Below the pieces are notes generated by a model. The model saw nothing but the letters and a program-made list of their open reading frames with translations, ran no database searches and had not been told where the DNA came from. The translations under genes and the position numbers were made by a program. DNA of 64,000 nucleotides, taken from assembly GCA_947652605.1 (NCBI GenBank), contig OX393581.1:44787924-44851923 (forward strand), given 5' to 3'. The DNA comes from Elmis aenea (Eukaryota > Arthropoda > Insecta > Coleoptera > Elmidae). Of this stretch, positions 45,001-57,464 are shown piece by piece; the first letter of the stretch is position 1; each line of letters opens with the position of its first letter.

Positions 45001-46691
45001 ACATGAATGAATATTAAAATTCGTTAGGAACAATAAAAACCGCCGGAGTTATTACAATAAAGTCGATATTTTACCAAAGCAACTAGGAATAATACCGAGA
45101 GAACCGGTTAATCCGAAATCCGTTAAATTGAGGTTTTAAAGTATTAGCAGTTTGCAAAAACTGCTGCAAAATTAAACAGCGTTTCTCAGTAATTTTGTTA
45201 TTCTTCGAATGGTCAACGTGCATTATTTTTTTTTAATGTCTATTTGTAAATATAAAAATTGAGTAGAATAAGATTTTATCTTGATTAATGATTAAACTGA
45301 TATTATAGTGCCATGTCCATGTGCATATTATCAGAAACTCAAGGACACCAATGGGTGAACTTTAGAATTTAAGTTTTTAGTTCTAAGATCTGAAAAATAA
45401 ATTAATGGTTGGTCTCTTTATAGACCAGTTTTCATATTTGAGAACGCTACAAGCGTGGATTATAAAAAAAAAGATTAAACTTTCTTAAGTTTGTTCTACA
45501 TGAAAGAAACGTGATGGGGTTGAATTACTTGGTATTGGAAAGTTGTAAAATTTATTGGTTATGTCAGCTTGTAGACTTCAAAATTATCTCTTTGTAAAAA
45601 CTTTAAACTAAAGATTAATCAAACCCCAGAGAGAGTTTAAAATAAAGCTTAACCAACAAATATCTGGGGTTTAAACGTTATTTTAAACAGAGTTCTTAAA
45701 ATTGCAATATTATCAGTTTTTGGTATTTATAAAATTATGATTCTGTAAGTATTATAAATTGTTATTACTCTTGTTTAAACTTGCGCTTGTGTTCCGTAGA
45801 CTCCATAATATTCATTTTCATTCTGTTCAACTTCTTCGCATGCTTCTACAGATTTTTGGATCAGAATTGAAAATAAAACTATCCTTTAAGAGCGTATAAA
45901 ATCGAAGCTAAAATTGGCGAGAAATTTCCAATTTTCCAATAAGGTTAGGTAAAATTCTCTTTAGTCCAGGGAACTTTTACAGCCCCGTTGCAATATAAGG
46001 CACGATACGTACTCGGCGGAGTTGCTGTTTCGTGTAAATACAACGGATTAGGTCATATCGCATCGTTGTAAGAAATATTTACTCTGTTTCGTCGTAAATA
46101 AAAGAAAATTAATTCTAAAATAAGTAATAAAAGCTAAATTTAGGTCAGGGTTGTTAAACACGCAGGCTTTTCTGAACAAATACGCTTGTTCTATAAAATA
46201 TATAATAAGACCCAGCAGCAATGTAATGAGATAAAGAATTGCTTTTTTTTTGGAAAACCGGTAGGTAACTAGACATACCTTATTTAATTCGGCCGTTGTA
46301 GTAACTGCTAGTTATAATAGATAATATTTTAAATATAGAACTTTTGCGTCTAAAAACTAACAGTTATTCACCCTTGCTTTGCCCAAATATCTTTAAAAAA
46401 GTGTACGTTAAAATTTGGAAAATTGCCAGACAAATTTTATTTAGCAAAATTCTTCAACTTAACGAAATAGTTAAAAAGACTCTTTTTTTTTTTTTTTTTT
46501 TAGTTTAAATAATGTTACCATCTAGTCTTAGATAATAAGTAACTTAGTTCTATTCCTAATATACTATAAAAAAGTTAAGATGTAAGTCACCCATTGGCGT
46601 CTCTTATCTGTTCTAGCATTTGGCACTCTTATCTTGTGCACTAACACAAACACTGTAAAGACTCAAATGATCATTTAGCCATCCTCAGTAC
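45001..46691. other. No gene recognised
   Basis: AT-rich, with a 20-odd T-run at about 46482-46501. No coding similarity or element ends. Confidence 0.55.
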
Positions 46692-46787
46692 AGCCATACC
46701 AGGGCCGGCGCAAGGGTATATGGCGCCCCTAGGCAAAGAAAATTTGGGCGCCCTCATATATTGTCTAAATGTGCGTAGGTGTTTATA

Positions 46788-47700
46788 TACAGGGTGATTT
46801 ATAAATATTGCGAAAAACTTCGGGAGGTAGGTAATTCCTTATCAAAAATTAGAGGAAGATTTTGTATATTTTTTTTCCCAAAACGTCTTCTTTCGGAGTT
46901 ACAACCCCATAAAAAATAACAGTGAAATTAGGTTTTCATTTTGTTCCTCAAATTTAGAAAAATGTAGAAAAATCGCTTTTGGCAGATGTTTTTTACTTAT
47001 AAAAAGGTTTTTCACAGTAATATTTTTAATGATCTTCCACCTTCTCAAGGGGTTGAAAAAGTGCGACCCCTGCTGGATTTTTTATCAGATCTTTTTGGAG
47101 AGTAGAAATTTTGAAAGCTTCATTTATGTAGAATTTTTCCTAATTCTTTCATTTTTCCCGCAATAACCTACAATTTTTGAGTATATGAGTGTATGATAAA
47201 ATAAGTGAATATGCACCATCAAATATTCTAAAATAAAACGATTCATTTTGGTGTTTACCATGGTTTGTACATATTTAGTAAAAGTGACCAGCGTTTTCGT
47301 GTTTATTTTGTGGTGTATGTTCACTTTTTTTGTCGTTCAAAAACTGTAGCTTCTGCGGGAACAATTAAGGAATAAAAAAATGTTTCTAAATAAATGAAGA
47401 TTTCAAAGAAAATTTCTTAAATTGCAAAATTTCACACCTCCAAAAAATTTTCATAAAAAAACCAACAGGGGTTGCACTTTTCTGCGCCTTGTGAAGGTAG
47501 GAGATCATTGAAAATATTACTATGGGAAATTTTTTAATAAATAAAACACATTAAACAAATGTCATTCTCCTACATTTCTCCAAATTTGAGAAATAAAATA
47601 TAAAATTACTTTTACCATTTCCTTTAGGAGGTGTAACTCTAAAAGAAGACGTTTTCGGACAAATTAAAAAAAAAAAACTTAATATTTATGAATCAGGGGC
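46788..47700. mobile_element. Fold-back element of the 59008 family
   Basis: It starts TACAGGGTGATTTATAAATA. The left arm blocks CACCTTCTCAAGGGGTTGAA and AAAAGTGCGACCCCTGCTGG pair with CCAACAGGGGTTGCACTTTT and the complement of TGTGAAGGTAGGAGATCATT. The blocks match the element at 59008-60237. The right terminus is decayed (ATGAATCAGGGGCATAT), so the boundary is approximate. Confidence 0.8.
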
Positions 47701-47859
47701 ATATTTATAAATATATTACACCGTTATAGACATTTAATTTTTTTAAAATTAAATAACGTTAATACATTTGTATACAAATATCATATGAAGTTTACCTTAC
47801 CCTGTTTAATGAGGAAATCTGGCGCCCCCAAAACCTGTCGTGTTTAGAAACAACTATTA

Positions 47860-48326
47860 GAAGCTGTATTGCATGACAGGGTCATTGGACCTTTCTCTTT
47901 TGCTGAATCTACCATTTCAACAAACTTGTATCTAGACATGCTGGAAGCTGGAACACTACGCTGTGCCCCAGCTGGAGAAGTTTCATCCATAACATAGTCT
48001 TTCAAGATGGGGCTCCTCCACACTGGGGCTTATGTGTCCGTCAGTTTTTGAATGAAACCTTTCCGAACAGATGGAGTGGAAGAGATGGGCCAACACCCTG
48101 GCCTCCGCGTTCACCGGCCTTAACCCCCCTCGACTTTTTTCTCTGGGGATATGTCAAGTACAAAGTGTACCGTACACCGGTCCACGATTTACACACACTA
48201 AAAGCAAGGATTACCGAAGCAATCGCATCTGTAACACTGGAGATGCTTCTAAACACGCGGCGTGAAATTGAATATTGTTTAGATGTTCTCCGAGCGACAG
48301 AAGGAGCCCATGTCGAGAATTACTGA
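47860..48326 (+). pseudogene. Mariner-like transposase remnant, DD41D-type spacing
   Basis: Three frames in succession (breaks near 47949 and 47988) give the C-terminal half of a mariner-like transposase. Blocks, in order: HDRVIGPFSFAEST then YLDMLE, then HYAVPQLEKFH, then FQDGAPPHWGLCVRQFLNET, GRDGPTPWPPRSPALTPLDF, FLWGYVKYKVYRTPVHDL and a C-terminus ending GAHVENY at 48324. From 47979 the frame is open to the stop. The aspartate in QDGAPPHW and that in TPLDFFLWG are the two catalytic positions visible, separated by 41 residues, as in rosa-type DD41D families rather than DD34D. The conserved SPD has become SPA, and the first catalytic aspartate and N-terminus are absent. A possible right terminus (TTTATGCTCACCCGGTA) ends at 48456. 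Confidence 0.87.
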
Positions 48327-48552
48327 ACTCCGTATGTGTGTGAATAAAACCTTCTAGACATATACTAGTAGTGTGCCAAAAACTATTTTTCAAGTTTATT
48401 CACATTGAGTGTAATGAATATTTATAATCAGGGGAAGACTTTATGCTCACCCGGTATATCACATGAATTGTTTCCTTTTTAATCAGGAAATTTGGCGCCC
48501 CTAGGCAATAACCTAGACTGGCCTAATGGTAAAACCGGCCCTGCGGCCATAC

Positions 48553-50124
48553 AACGATAAAAAATTCCATTTAAATTTGAGAAAATGCAGTCTTTGTACT
48601 TATAACTTCGGAAAAATCGAAAAAATAAGCTTATGCAATCAGCTTCATACACTCATTAATTAGAGATGTTAAGTAACAAATATTAACCATCAATTTAAAA
48701 TAATCCCTATTAAGTGCAACTAGGTAATAAATTTGCATCATTTTTAAAACATCCTTTCAAACGTATAACAAATCTAGTCCCGCTTGTATTTACAAGCATC
48801 GCCGACGCTGATTTAAGATGATCTAATATTGTTATTTTTCTTTTGTATCGAAAATCCGTTTTTAAGAGCTCTCTACGTCGAATATGCAGCAACAGAAGTA
48901 GTCGGGCAACCTTAGAATTTTGTAATTTCAATTTGAAAATGGAATGGAATTCATTCGATTACCTACCAATACTATAGCCTTTATCAACCCTCTAACCAAC
49001 CAATCATTTCAAGCTCTGTGCAACGGAGATAGCATCTCCCCATGCTAAAAAACTATCAAAGAATGGCTGATCAATGATTGTGTTTGTATTATAGAGAATG
49101 AATCTCGGCATAATGGATATGTCGTCACCTCTCTGACCTACAACAGTTGTTAGCAAAATTTCGGTTTTTGTATTAAATTACAAAATATCAAATACCCATA
49201 ACTACAACGCTCAATGCCCTGTGCGATTGTTGTTTAACTGCTGGGGATGTTTGCAAAATCAAAAGAATTTTTTAGCGGAATAATTATTGGAAGTCTTAGT
49301 AATTTTTCTTTAAATATTAGTTCTTAAATATTTTAATAGATGTTGCTTGGAATTGCTCAATTTATTTCAGTTGAATTCTCGCCGCGGCTTGGCAATAAGA
49401 TAAAAATAGTAGGTGCAGAGATATAAAAGCGTCCTCTAAACGTTAAAAGTTAAGCTTAACGGAGATCTAAATTGTCCTCCATTAAAAAGGTCAAAACATC
49501 TCCTTTGCCCTCGTATTGAAATAGAATTTATTTGGCTGCAAATATATATCTAGGGGTAAAATTCAATTACCAACTTGTATGAGTATCGGGGGGTCGGTCA
49601 GTAGAATCGTAGGCGTGCTTCTCGCTCTAGCCACAGCACTTCAGTCTTGCCAACAAGACAATTCAATTACTAGCTCTATTTCTGCGGGTAGTTAGTGTGA
49701 GGCATGGGTTGGCAACTCTATCCGTGAGTTATAATGGACTAGGCAAGGTTTAAATCAAGGTGCAATCGGCGTAGTAGGTTTTCCTTCGACCTCGTAAGGT
49801 TAATGTGGTCGCAGACTATTAGCGCCGCGGTTTATTTCCTACTAAAGCACTTCAGCCGGACATATATCTATTGATTGTTGCTACCCCTAACTGCACCGTC
49901 AAACATTTCAATTAATTACTGGCTATGGCCACTAACATAAAAATTTTACAGTGAAGAGAGCCAATAAACATTTTCACATAGATATTTAAAGTAGCGAAAG
50001 TAATGGAACGTAAAAACGCAGTAGGTACTCATAACGTAACTTTTTTGTTAAAAGTATAAATGCTTGTGCCTTTCATTTGCAAACTGTGCCAAAAACGTTT
50101 AGTTTAAAAATTAATTTTAAACGT
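48553..50124. other. No gene recognised
   Basis: No recognised coding similarity or element ends. The minus frame at 48710-48931 has no family resemblance. Confidence 0.55.
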
Positions 50125-50312
50125 TAAAGACGTTGCATGACCAAACGGCCAAACTTAAGGAGCATGTTCCTTGAGTCAATTTAAGCAAAAAAAAATTAAA
50201 TAAACCATAGTCCAAAACTCGATGGTTATCGAGTTATAGACCTTCAAAGTTTACAAAAAAAAGGTCAATTTCAAAATAAAAAGGTATGAAATACCGCTTT
50301 TATCTTCTAAAA

Positions 50313-51329
50313 CAGGGATTCCCAACCCTGTGCCCGCGGGCGCATGTGCGCCCTCGGATCAATTTGCACGCGCCCGATACAAAGTGTTAAAATAACGGGG
50401 AACAAACAATAAAATCTTAAAAGTAGGGAAATAAAAAGTTGCTTTAGTTTTTAAAATCCCCACCCCACCTGTAATACTACGACATTTCGACATTGCTATC
50501 TAGTTTTACACTACGATACCAACATAAACTTGGTTGTTTTTTTTCGGTCTTAAGTTAGAGGGCATCAATCATTTTCGATCACCCGATATACCGCATGTAT
50601 GTACAGCGTGGTCCAAATTCGATGGGATTACATGGGTATCTGGCTTAATATTCAATATAGAGAAACGGTTAAATTACCAAAAATGTTCAATTTTTTGGAA
50701 CAAACTCAGAACAGTTGTCAAATATATTCTATCATTTCCTGTTTTTTTGTTTTGTTTTTGTTTTCAAAGGCTACTTTTTGTTTTTCATTTAAAAAAAATA
50801 TTAAAAACCTTTGTAACTTGCGTTTTAATAAAAATAAATACATCAACTCTTATATATTTGGAACGGGAAAAAAATAAGAAATTTAAATAGGTAATGGCCA
50901 ACTATCGTTTCTTTTTAAAAAAAAAGGTAAGTTTGTATCATAACTTTTTAACGGCAAGTGCAAAAAATTTATTTTGAATCATTTTAAAATCTACATAAAA
51001 ACATCCAAAAATAATATTAATAATCTTTTTCGATACTTGCAACAATAAAAGAGATATGACACATTGTAAATATAAGAAAAAACAGTTTTTTTCAAATAAC
51101 TCAAAAACCGGAAATGATAAAATATTTTTGAACACGGTTCTGAGTTTGTCCCAAAAATCTGCACATTTTTGGTAATTTAACCGTTTTTCTATCTTGCCTA
51201 TTAAGCGAGATACGCCTGCAATCCCATCGAATTTGGACCACTCTGTACATAACACTTGACTTTTTTTTATTCAACTTGCGCCCATCAATCGCGATTGCGC
51301 CCGCGCCACAATAAGGTTGGGAACCCCTG
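50313..51329. mobile_element. hAT MITE with perfect 8-bp duplication, carrying a nested fold-back
   Basis: CAGGGATTCCCAACCCTG on the left and AGGTTGGGAACCCCTG on the right are inverted ends. Identical TTCTAAAA octamers flank them (50305-50312 and 51330-51337). G/C-rich subterminal sequence (GCCCGCGGGCGC; GCGCCCGCGCC) is present on both sides. Most of the length is the fold-back 50602-51247. Confidence 0.95.
50602..51247. mobile_element. Fold-back element, CAAATTCGATGGGAT family
   Basis: The left end TACAGCGTGGTCCAAATTCG and right end CGAATTTGGACCACTCTGTA are inverted with TA edges. Arms extend about 120 bp (GAAACGGTTAAATTACCAAA pairs with TTTGGTAATTTAACCGTTTT; TATTCTATCATTTCC pairs with GGAAATGATAAAATA). 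A half copy lies at 28121. Confidence 0.9.
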
Positions 51330-51642
51330 TTCTAAAATATTGATTTAACAAAAAAATGTTTTTTTGTCAAAGATGCTTCGCGCTTTATAGTATACTCGAT
51401 AAAATAACTAAGTTAGTTGCCATAGCAAATAAACCGTAAAAAACAAAACAAAATCGAGTATACCATAAAGCGCAAAAAATATAGCGATGCATCTTTTATA
51501 AAAACATTTTTTTTGTTAAAGCAATATTTTAGAAGATAAAAGCGGTATTTCATACTTTTTTATGTTAAAATTGACAATTTTTTATAAACTTTAAAGGTCC
51601 ATAACTCGATAACCATCGAGTTTTGGACTATGGTTTATAATT

Positions 51643-51802
51643 CAGGGCTGCGGAGTCGGTAAAAAAAAAAGTCGACTCCGACTCCGACTCCAACAAAATT
51701 AAATACTAATTGTAAGACATTTTATGATGTGTAATATGTATAAGAAAAAAAAAGAAATATAAAAAAATTATTTAAAATTTGAGCTTAAATTTTGCGGCAA
51801 AG
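51643..51802. mobile_element. Truncated copy of the GACTCC-rich hAT MITE
   Basis: It begins CAGGGCTGCGGAGTCGGTAA, then CCGACTCCGACTCC, and matches 7901-8077 (AAATTAAATAC.., AAGAAATATAAAAAAATTAT, TTTTGCGGCAAAG) until it stops. The right third of the MITE is missing, and the host arm resumes at TTTATATAAC. Confidence 0.82.
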
Positions 51803-51882
51803 TTTATATAACATTTTTTGCTTAAATTTACTCAAGGAACATGCTCTTTAAGTTTGGCCGCTTGGTCATGCAACACCCTGTA

Positions 51883-52561
51883 TTCTCTCAAAGCTTTAAA
51901 TTTAATTTTACACCAATCAGCACTATCCCTAGTTTATTATTTTTAAAACAGAACTAAACAAGGTGCTATTGAAAGAAAAAATGTAAAATAAAGAAGTACT
52001 GTTCCGTTAAAGTTAAATATGGCAAATGCTTCAATTATAAAATAAATAAGCAATTTATTTTGAAGACTTTCGCGACCAATGTTAATTTTGAAGAGTTGTT
52101 ATTCGGATTGAAACTTGCATTGAAAGTTTCCTTATAACTACGACGTCCATATTTTCTTAGAGAAAATAAAGGACAAACAGAGCGTACGGACGGAAACCTA
52201 CGTAAAAAAAAAACTACAAAACTTACTTTTTCTCAGTGGTTTTAAGGACGGAACGTAAAAATTTAATTTAAAAGCATTAACCACGTTAGTAACAAAAATA
52301 AAAATCTTTTTATACACACCACTAATATAATGAATATTTAATAAATACTTAATAACAATTTACATTTTAATTTTAATGATATTTTTGGGAGAAAAGTATT
52401 GTTTAACAGGTTATTTTTATGTTTTTATGTAATCATAAAATTCTACACATTCATATTATAATTACATTTGGTGTAAATGCAAGCAGTATTTTGACTCTCA
52501 ATTAATTTTTTGTTATTAACACAAATTTTATTTATGATAAAAAAGACCCCTTTAGTATTTT
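51883..52561. other. No gene recognised
   Basis: AT-rich sequence between the nested elements, with no recognised features. Confidence 0.55.
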
Positions 52562-53374
52562 TTTTTCTACTTTGGACCAAACGGAATATCATTTAAAAGG
52601 ATCCGATCAATTTTAACTTGATTTAAGCAGGTAACCAATACAAGATCAATAAAATTATTGCACAAATTCTTTAAATGATTTTGTATTTTGATAGTGATCT
52701 TATTCCAATCGTGAAATGAATTCTTTACATTCATGGGTAAAAACGTTTGTGTTTTATGTTCAGACAATTCAAGATTCAAGTTTAATTTTTAGCTTAAAGA
52801 ATACGTAGTGTTTTGATTGCTAAAATACATATTAAAAAAAAAAAAAAGTTTAGTTTCTTTTACAGTAACGAAAGTTACGCACATTGAAATATTCTAAGAC
52901 ACAGTTTACTGAATGTGTTTGTAAAATGTTGAAGCTTTAACAATGGGATAAAAACCATACTTCAGCAAAGGGATTATTAAAAAAGTTTTAAAGAATTGCA
53001 GGTTATTTCTCATGCTCTAAAAAGTATATTTAGAGCCGCAAACAATTTTAAAATTCTTCATAAAGACAGTAATAAAGTTAGCCACTTTAACCTCATAGTT
53101 TTTGATACTAAACACATTTCGTCACAAATTTCCAACTCATGAATAGATATAAAAGTATGAATAATTTTTTACTGTTATAACTTCAATATAAACTGGACTA
53201 GAAGATATTTTATACCAATACAATTGTTCCATATGTGGCTGGCACTATGAAACTAATTTATGTATTTTTGCACATTTTTTTAAATAAACGACAAAACTGA
53301 GTTTTTAAAAAATAAATAAATCCTATCGCTTTGAAGTAAAGTACTGTCCTGTATAATGAAGGACGTGTGGTCAC
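52562..53374 (-). mobile_element. hAT-like element, copy B (inverted relative to 39952)
   Basis: On the minus strand it starts GTGACCACACGTCCTTCATT at 53374 and follows copy A through shared blocks: TTTATTTATTTTTT near 53312, and the coding block (NISMCVTFVTVKE, then ELSEHKTQTFLPMNVKNSF at 52779-52567). It ends near GATATTCCGTTTGGTCCAAA. The coding stretch has stops but preserves the same residues, so both copies descend from one protein. Confidence 0.62.
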
Positions 53375-53379
53375 TGTCC

Positions 53380-53501
53380 TTATAACCGATTTTATCGTCC
53401 TCTTTTGTAAGAGATATTTTCAGGGTACATTAATAAGTAAAAACCATTAAATCAACCCTGAAGATGTCCCTTACAAAAGAGAACGAAACGTCGGTTATAA
53501 G
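53380..53501. repeat. Hairpin repeat
   Basis: TATAACCGATTTTATCGTCC and CTCTTTTGTAAGAGATATTT pair with the complement of TGTCCCTTACAAAAGAGAACG and AACGTCGGTTATA. The arms are about 45 bp. It may be a small MITE inserted beside the end of copy B. Confidence 0.75.
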
Positions 53502-53502
53502 T

Positions 53503-56500
53503 ACACTTTCACAGCGGTTCTAACCCTACAATTATTTCTACAAAATAAGCAATCTACTGACGATTAATTGGCCCAGAATTTTTACAAGATATCTTCGCAA
53601 AAAAAATGATTTGTAGTTAAACTGATTTATATTTTATGTTTATAGCTTATGTTTTTATGTTACGTATTTTAACAATTTACACTGACAATGCAACGCCCTA
53701 CAGAACTTTTCATATTAAATGCTCTCTCTTAGCACAAATAAATGTATAGCTGCGGTTTTAAACGCAAACTTGCAAGTACTTGTCCTCAATTTAATGCATG
53801 TGTTAATTGGTTGAATTCGAAACGTAAATTGAGCGGAAAGCAATTTTTTACGATGCCACAGATAATCCATTTTATTACACCATTCAATTAAAAGTTGTTG
53901 CACATTGAAGAGCCAAGCGCTTAAGCAAGACAAGCAAGATTCGCACCGAAATTGAAAGTGAATTTTAGTCTGAACATAAAGGAACGTTCTTGGATCTTGC
54001 TTCAGGCGTTCGGTAATTTAAAACCCAAATCTGTCAACACGGTGGTAGGTTTTGCAGGTATTTATGTTTGAAGCGTTATCAGCGTCTTTTAAAAACGTGC
54101 ACCAAAATTCTTCTCAGTGATGCAGAGCACAAAAGATGTTATCAAAAATGTTGGACATGCGTGTTCTACCATTAAATTAATATCTTGCATGTTAACACGT
54201 GCATTTTTTTAATATGATGTGTTAAAAACATATTGTTAAGGCTGTTGTTTAATATTTTGAATCAGCTTAAGATAGTTTTCATAATTATAGCTTGTAACAA
54301 AGGCAAATAATTACTGCTTGTATTTTAAACAGAAGTAAACCTCGTGTATTTTGTAATTAAAAAACAGACAGATGTATTCTATATACTGATGCTTCATAGT
54401 TCTTTGTGCTAAAATAATTTCCAAACTGTAATAATTATTACATAGGTCTTGCAATACTGTTGAATGTGCGAGGATGATTAATAACTGGTTCAATTTTTCA
54501 TGTCGGCTTGGTAGACAACTAATTAACTAACTTACAGAATAAATGCGTGCATAGCAATTTGTGATATCTGCTTATTAATTTAGAGCATTTTTTGTACTAA
54601 ATTAGGTCAAGGAGTAACTTAATAAAACGAAATTTAAACAGGCACCGACGTTACCCAATCAAATAATAAGTGACAACAGAATGTGGAAAGGCTCAACATT
54701 CAAAATGTTGTGTTGGTCAGGTACTTTTCTCTTATTTATGCCCCTTTTATCTTTTTTATAATTCATATTTTCTTTTCTAAAAGTACCATTTCTTCAGAAC
54801 CCAATTTTGCTTCTATTAACATGTCAATCATAGGAATATGTTCGAAAATTTGAGCTACCTGTGCCCCTCACTGTGCATTCTTTCGATATTTGGCGAGTAC
54901 CGGACGTTATAATTAAGAAAATTAATCATTTAAAGATTGTGGTATCGTGACTTGTTTTTGTTGCGTTCGTTATCAAGCGACGACCCGGAGTACTTAGTTT
55001 TTGATTAAAATTGTTGACGTTAAAAATAGTGAAGCTAGGAGTAATTTATCTATAAGCAATTTTTCATATTTTGACAGCTCCACGACAACTAGGCGATTAA
55101 TATTGTATTACCGAAGTTATTTTGGTAAAACAAATGAACGGAAAGAAAACAAAAAACAGTCATTTTGGTTGTAAATATAATTATTACGGGTGACATTTTG
55201 TTTTTATCGTAGCGAATAACGTTTGTCATTTGTTTTTTAAACACTAACAACTTGGCATCTTGCATTTGTTTTTACAAGTGAATGTTTACCTTTTCGCCAC
55301 TTGTTTTTTAAATAAATTAGTAAATATTAAAACCTATAAGTTTTCAGTGATTGTAAAAATTTGTTGAGATAGATAGCGCTACATGTACCTTTCGATAAAA
55401 GTTTATTAGTAGAATAGGAAGTCAATAAAAAAATTGGTTATCTTGGTCGCTGTTTAAGTAAAATTTGCACAGCGATTATTTCTGTTTTATTAAAATATTC
55501 ATGTGTATATATCCGTTATACACATATCAAACGTAATGAAAAATGAGCTAACGTTTTTTTTTACCTTAAATTAATCCGTAAAGTCTCCATGGCCAAAAGA
55601 AATCTCTTTTGTTCTCTTTACCGTTTTTTTTTTCTTCCATTACTATCTGATTTCTTCGTACTAAAGAAAAATCGTTAAAAAATGACGCGACATTTAACCG
55701 TCATATGTTTTTTAACACTTGTGGTTTTCAGTTGTTTATTCAAAATGGAAGCCAACGGTTTTTTACAGCCATTTTCTTAATAGTTGTTAAACTGCGCACC
55801 CTGATAATGTATCAAAATAACGTATTTTAAACCTTTTAACGTTTTTTCTCTTAGAAATCGTGATTGTAACATATTCTAGAAGCAAGTTTTGCTGTTTTTG
55901 AAATACCGTTAGCGGTTAGTATGACAATGGATCAAGTATCAAAAGTTTTTTCCACCGCAAATTTCGTTTTTTAAGACATTAACTACAAAAGATGACAGCC
56001 TCCGTAAATTTTTAGGGTTTAATGGTGATATTTGAACTTTTTTTGAGGCGAACCCTTGAGAAATTCCGTTGCAGATTCCGTAAAAACCGTTTTTTATAAA
56101 AGACGGATTTGGGTCAAAATCACCACTTTTTTGATTCCCCTCATATTCGGTTTTTTAGGGTAAAGTGCTCCTTTATTCAAAGCCATTGCGATTTTACCTA
56201 CTTGTCAGGTTTCTATGGCTTAAAAAATAGGGTGCAAATAGTTTTTTTGTGAAGCGAAGATGAATTTTAAAAAGATCTTTTTGTGTTAAAATCGTGGGAA
56301 TGTGTTTTTTTTTATAATGCTCGTTCGTATATGGCCGTCTTGCTCGTTTCTTTTTTGAATTAGGAACGAGTTTTTTTAAACACGGTTACGTTTATTGAAT
56401 AATGCAAAATGTCATCTGTATGATAATAAAGTCTCATTGCCAAAAGAGGATAAGTAATTAAATATTTATGCAATAATAATAAATATGTAATATGGGAGAT

Positions 56501-57186
56501 GAAATACCCGAGTTGGAATGAGAAATCTGTACGTTTATTATCGCATTTTAATAAAATTCTGATGCAAATGCACAAGAAGTTGACGAATGTTTAATATCTC
56601 GTTTTCATAAATAAATTAAAGTTAAATCCTGCTTGCCAGGACAGTTATGGGAAAAACGAGTAATTTAAATCAATCATTGGTGGAATTCATGAATATCTTA
56701 CCGCTGGTTTATGCTAGAAAACTTTTTGCTAATAAAAGTTAGAAAGCTAAGATCCACGCCTAAGAAGTAGGATGCGTACTTTTTTTAAAATTAAAAGCCA
56801 ATTATACACAAGAACACAAGGTCAGATTACAGAGGGGAAATGGGGTGTAGATATTTTTACCACATGTATCAAAAAGTTACATAAAACAATGGGAAATGAA
56901 ATGTTTACGTTAATGAAGAAAGAAAACACAAAAAAAAGTGTATTTGACGTATAAATTAATAGATATTCCTTTTCTGCTAGATAAAATCAAACAGATTAGC
57001 AGTTTTAAAATATCGAGAAAGGTACAATAAAAATATTTGGTTACAATGGTTATATCCATCGATCCAACGAAACTAATTTAGATCGTAGACAAATGTAAAT
57101 AGATCCGTAGTTTTTATAAAAAAAATTATTTAATAATTAGTCCCATTAAAGATAAATTAAACGATTGGTATTACATTTTTTATCTT
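53503..57186. other. No gene recognised (3.7 kb)
   Basis: AT-rich sequence. I see no coding exons, RNA genes, clear terminal repeats or long palindromes. Short open frames (53715-53933, 54311-54493, 56360-56575, 56772-56954) have no family resemblance. Confidence 0.5.
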
Positions 57187-57464
57187 TCTGCAATTAGGGC
57201 CTGCCTTCTAGGGGGTGCGGCGGGTACATTGCACCCGGGCCCCACGATTGAGGGGGCTCCAAAACGATCATGAACTAAAAGCTCATATTAAAATGTTATC
57301 ATTTATTATGTGTAATTAATTTTTTAAATGTATTTAATTGGAAAACAAATTATATTTTAGTTTGTTTTTAAATTATATTACTAAACAGTATTTAAAGTAA
57401 CGTAATTATTACTGTATTTACCATCTACCTACCTCACTACTTTATAAATTGATTTTAACGAATT

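Larger units (their letters stand above)
46700..48543. mobile_element. hAT MITE (CAGGGCCGGCGC ends) with two insertions and a repeated right part
   Basis: The left end CAGGGCCGGCGCAAGGG and right end AAAACCGGCCCTG are inverted, and both flanks carry GCCATAC (46693-46699; 48546-48552), close to an 8-bp duplication. GGCGCCCCTAGGCAA occurs near both ends. The right part is present twice as direct repeats (47781-47828 and 48455-48503, both with AGGAAAT then TGGCGCCCC) on either side of the mariner fragment. It contains the fold-back 46788-47700 and the transposase remnant 47860-48326. Confidence 0.8.
50125..51882. mobile_element. Fold-back element, host of two hAT-type insertions
   Basis: The right end TGCAACACCCTGTA and the decayed left end TAAAGACGTTGCATGACC are inverted. 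The arms pair through TTGCATGACCAAACGGCC/GGCCGCTTGGTCATGCAA, ACCATAGTCCAAAACTCG/CGAGTTTTGGACTATGGT and TACCGCTTTTATCTTCTAAA/TTTAGAAGATAAAAGCGGTA. The arms continue past the hAT insertion, with TATACTCGATAAAAT-type and GCGCTTTATAGTATACTCGA pairs around the loop near 51430. The hAT MITE (50313-51329) sits in the left arm and the GACTCC MITE fragment (51643-51802) in the right arm. Confidence 0.9.

Noticed and set aside
54311..56954. Several 60-70-codon open frames
   Set aside because: Length is what is expected by chance in AT-rich DNA, and no similarity is seen.
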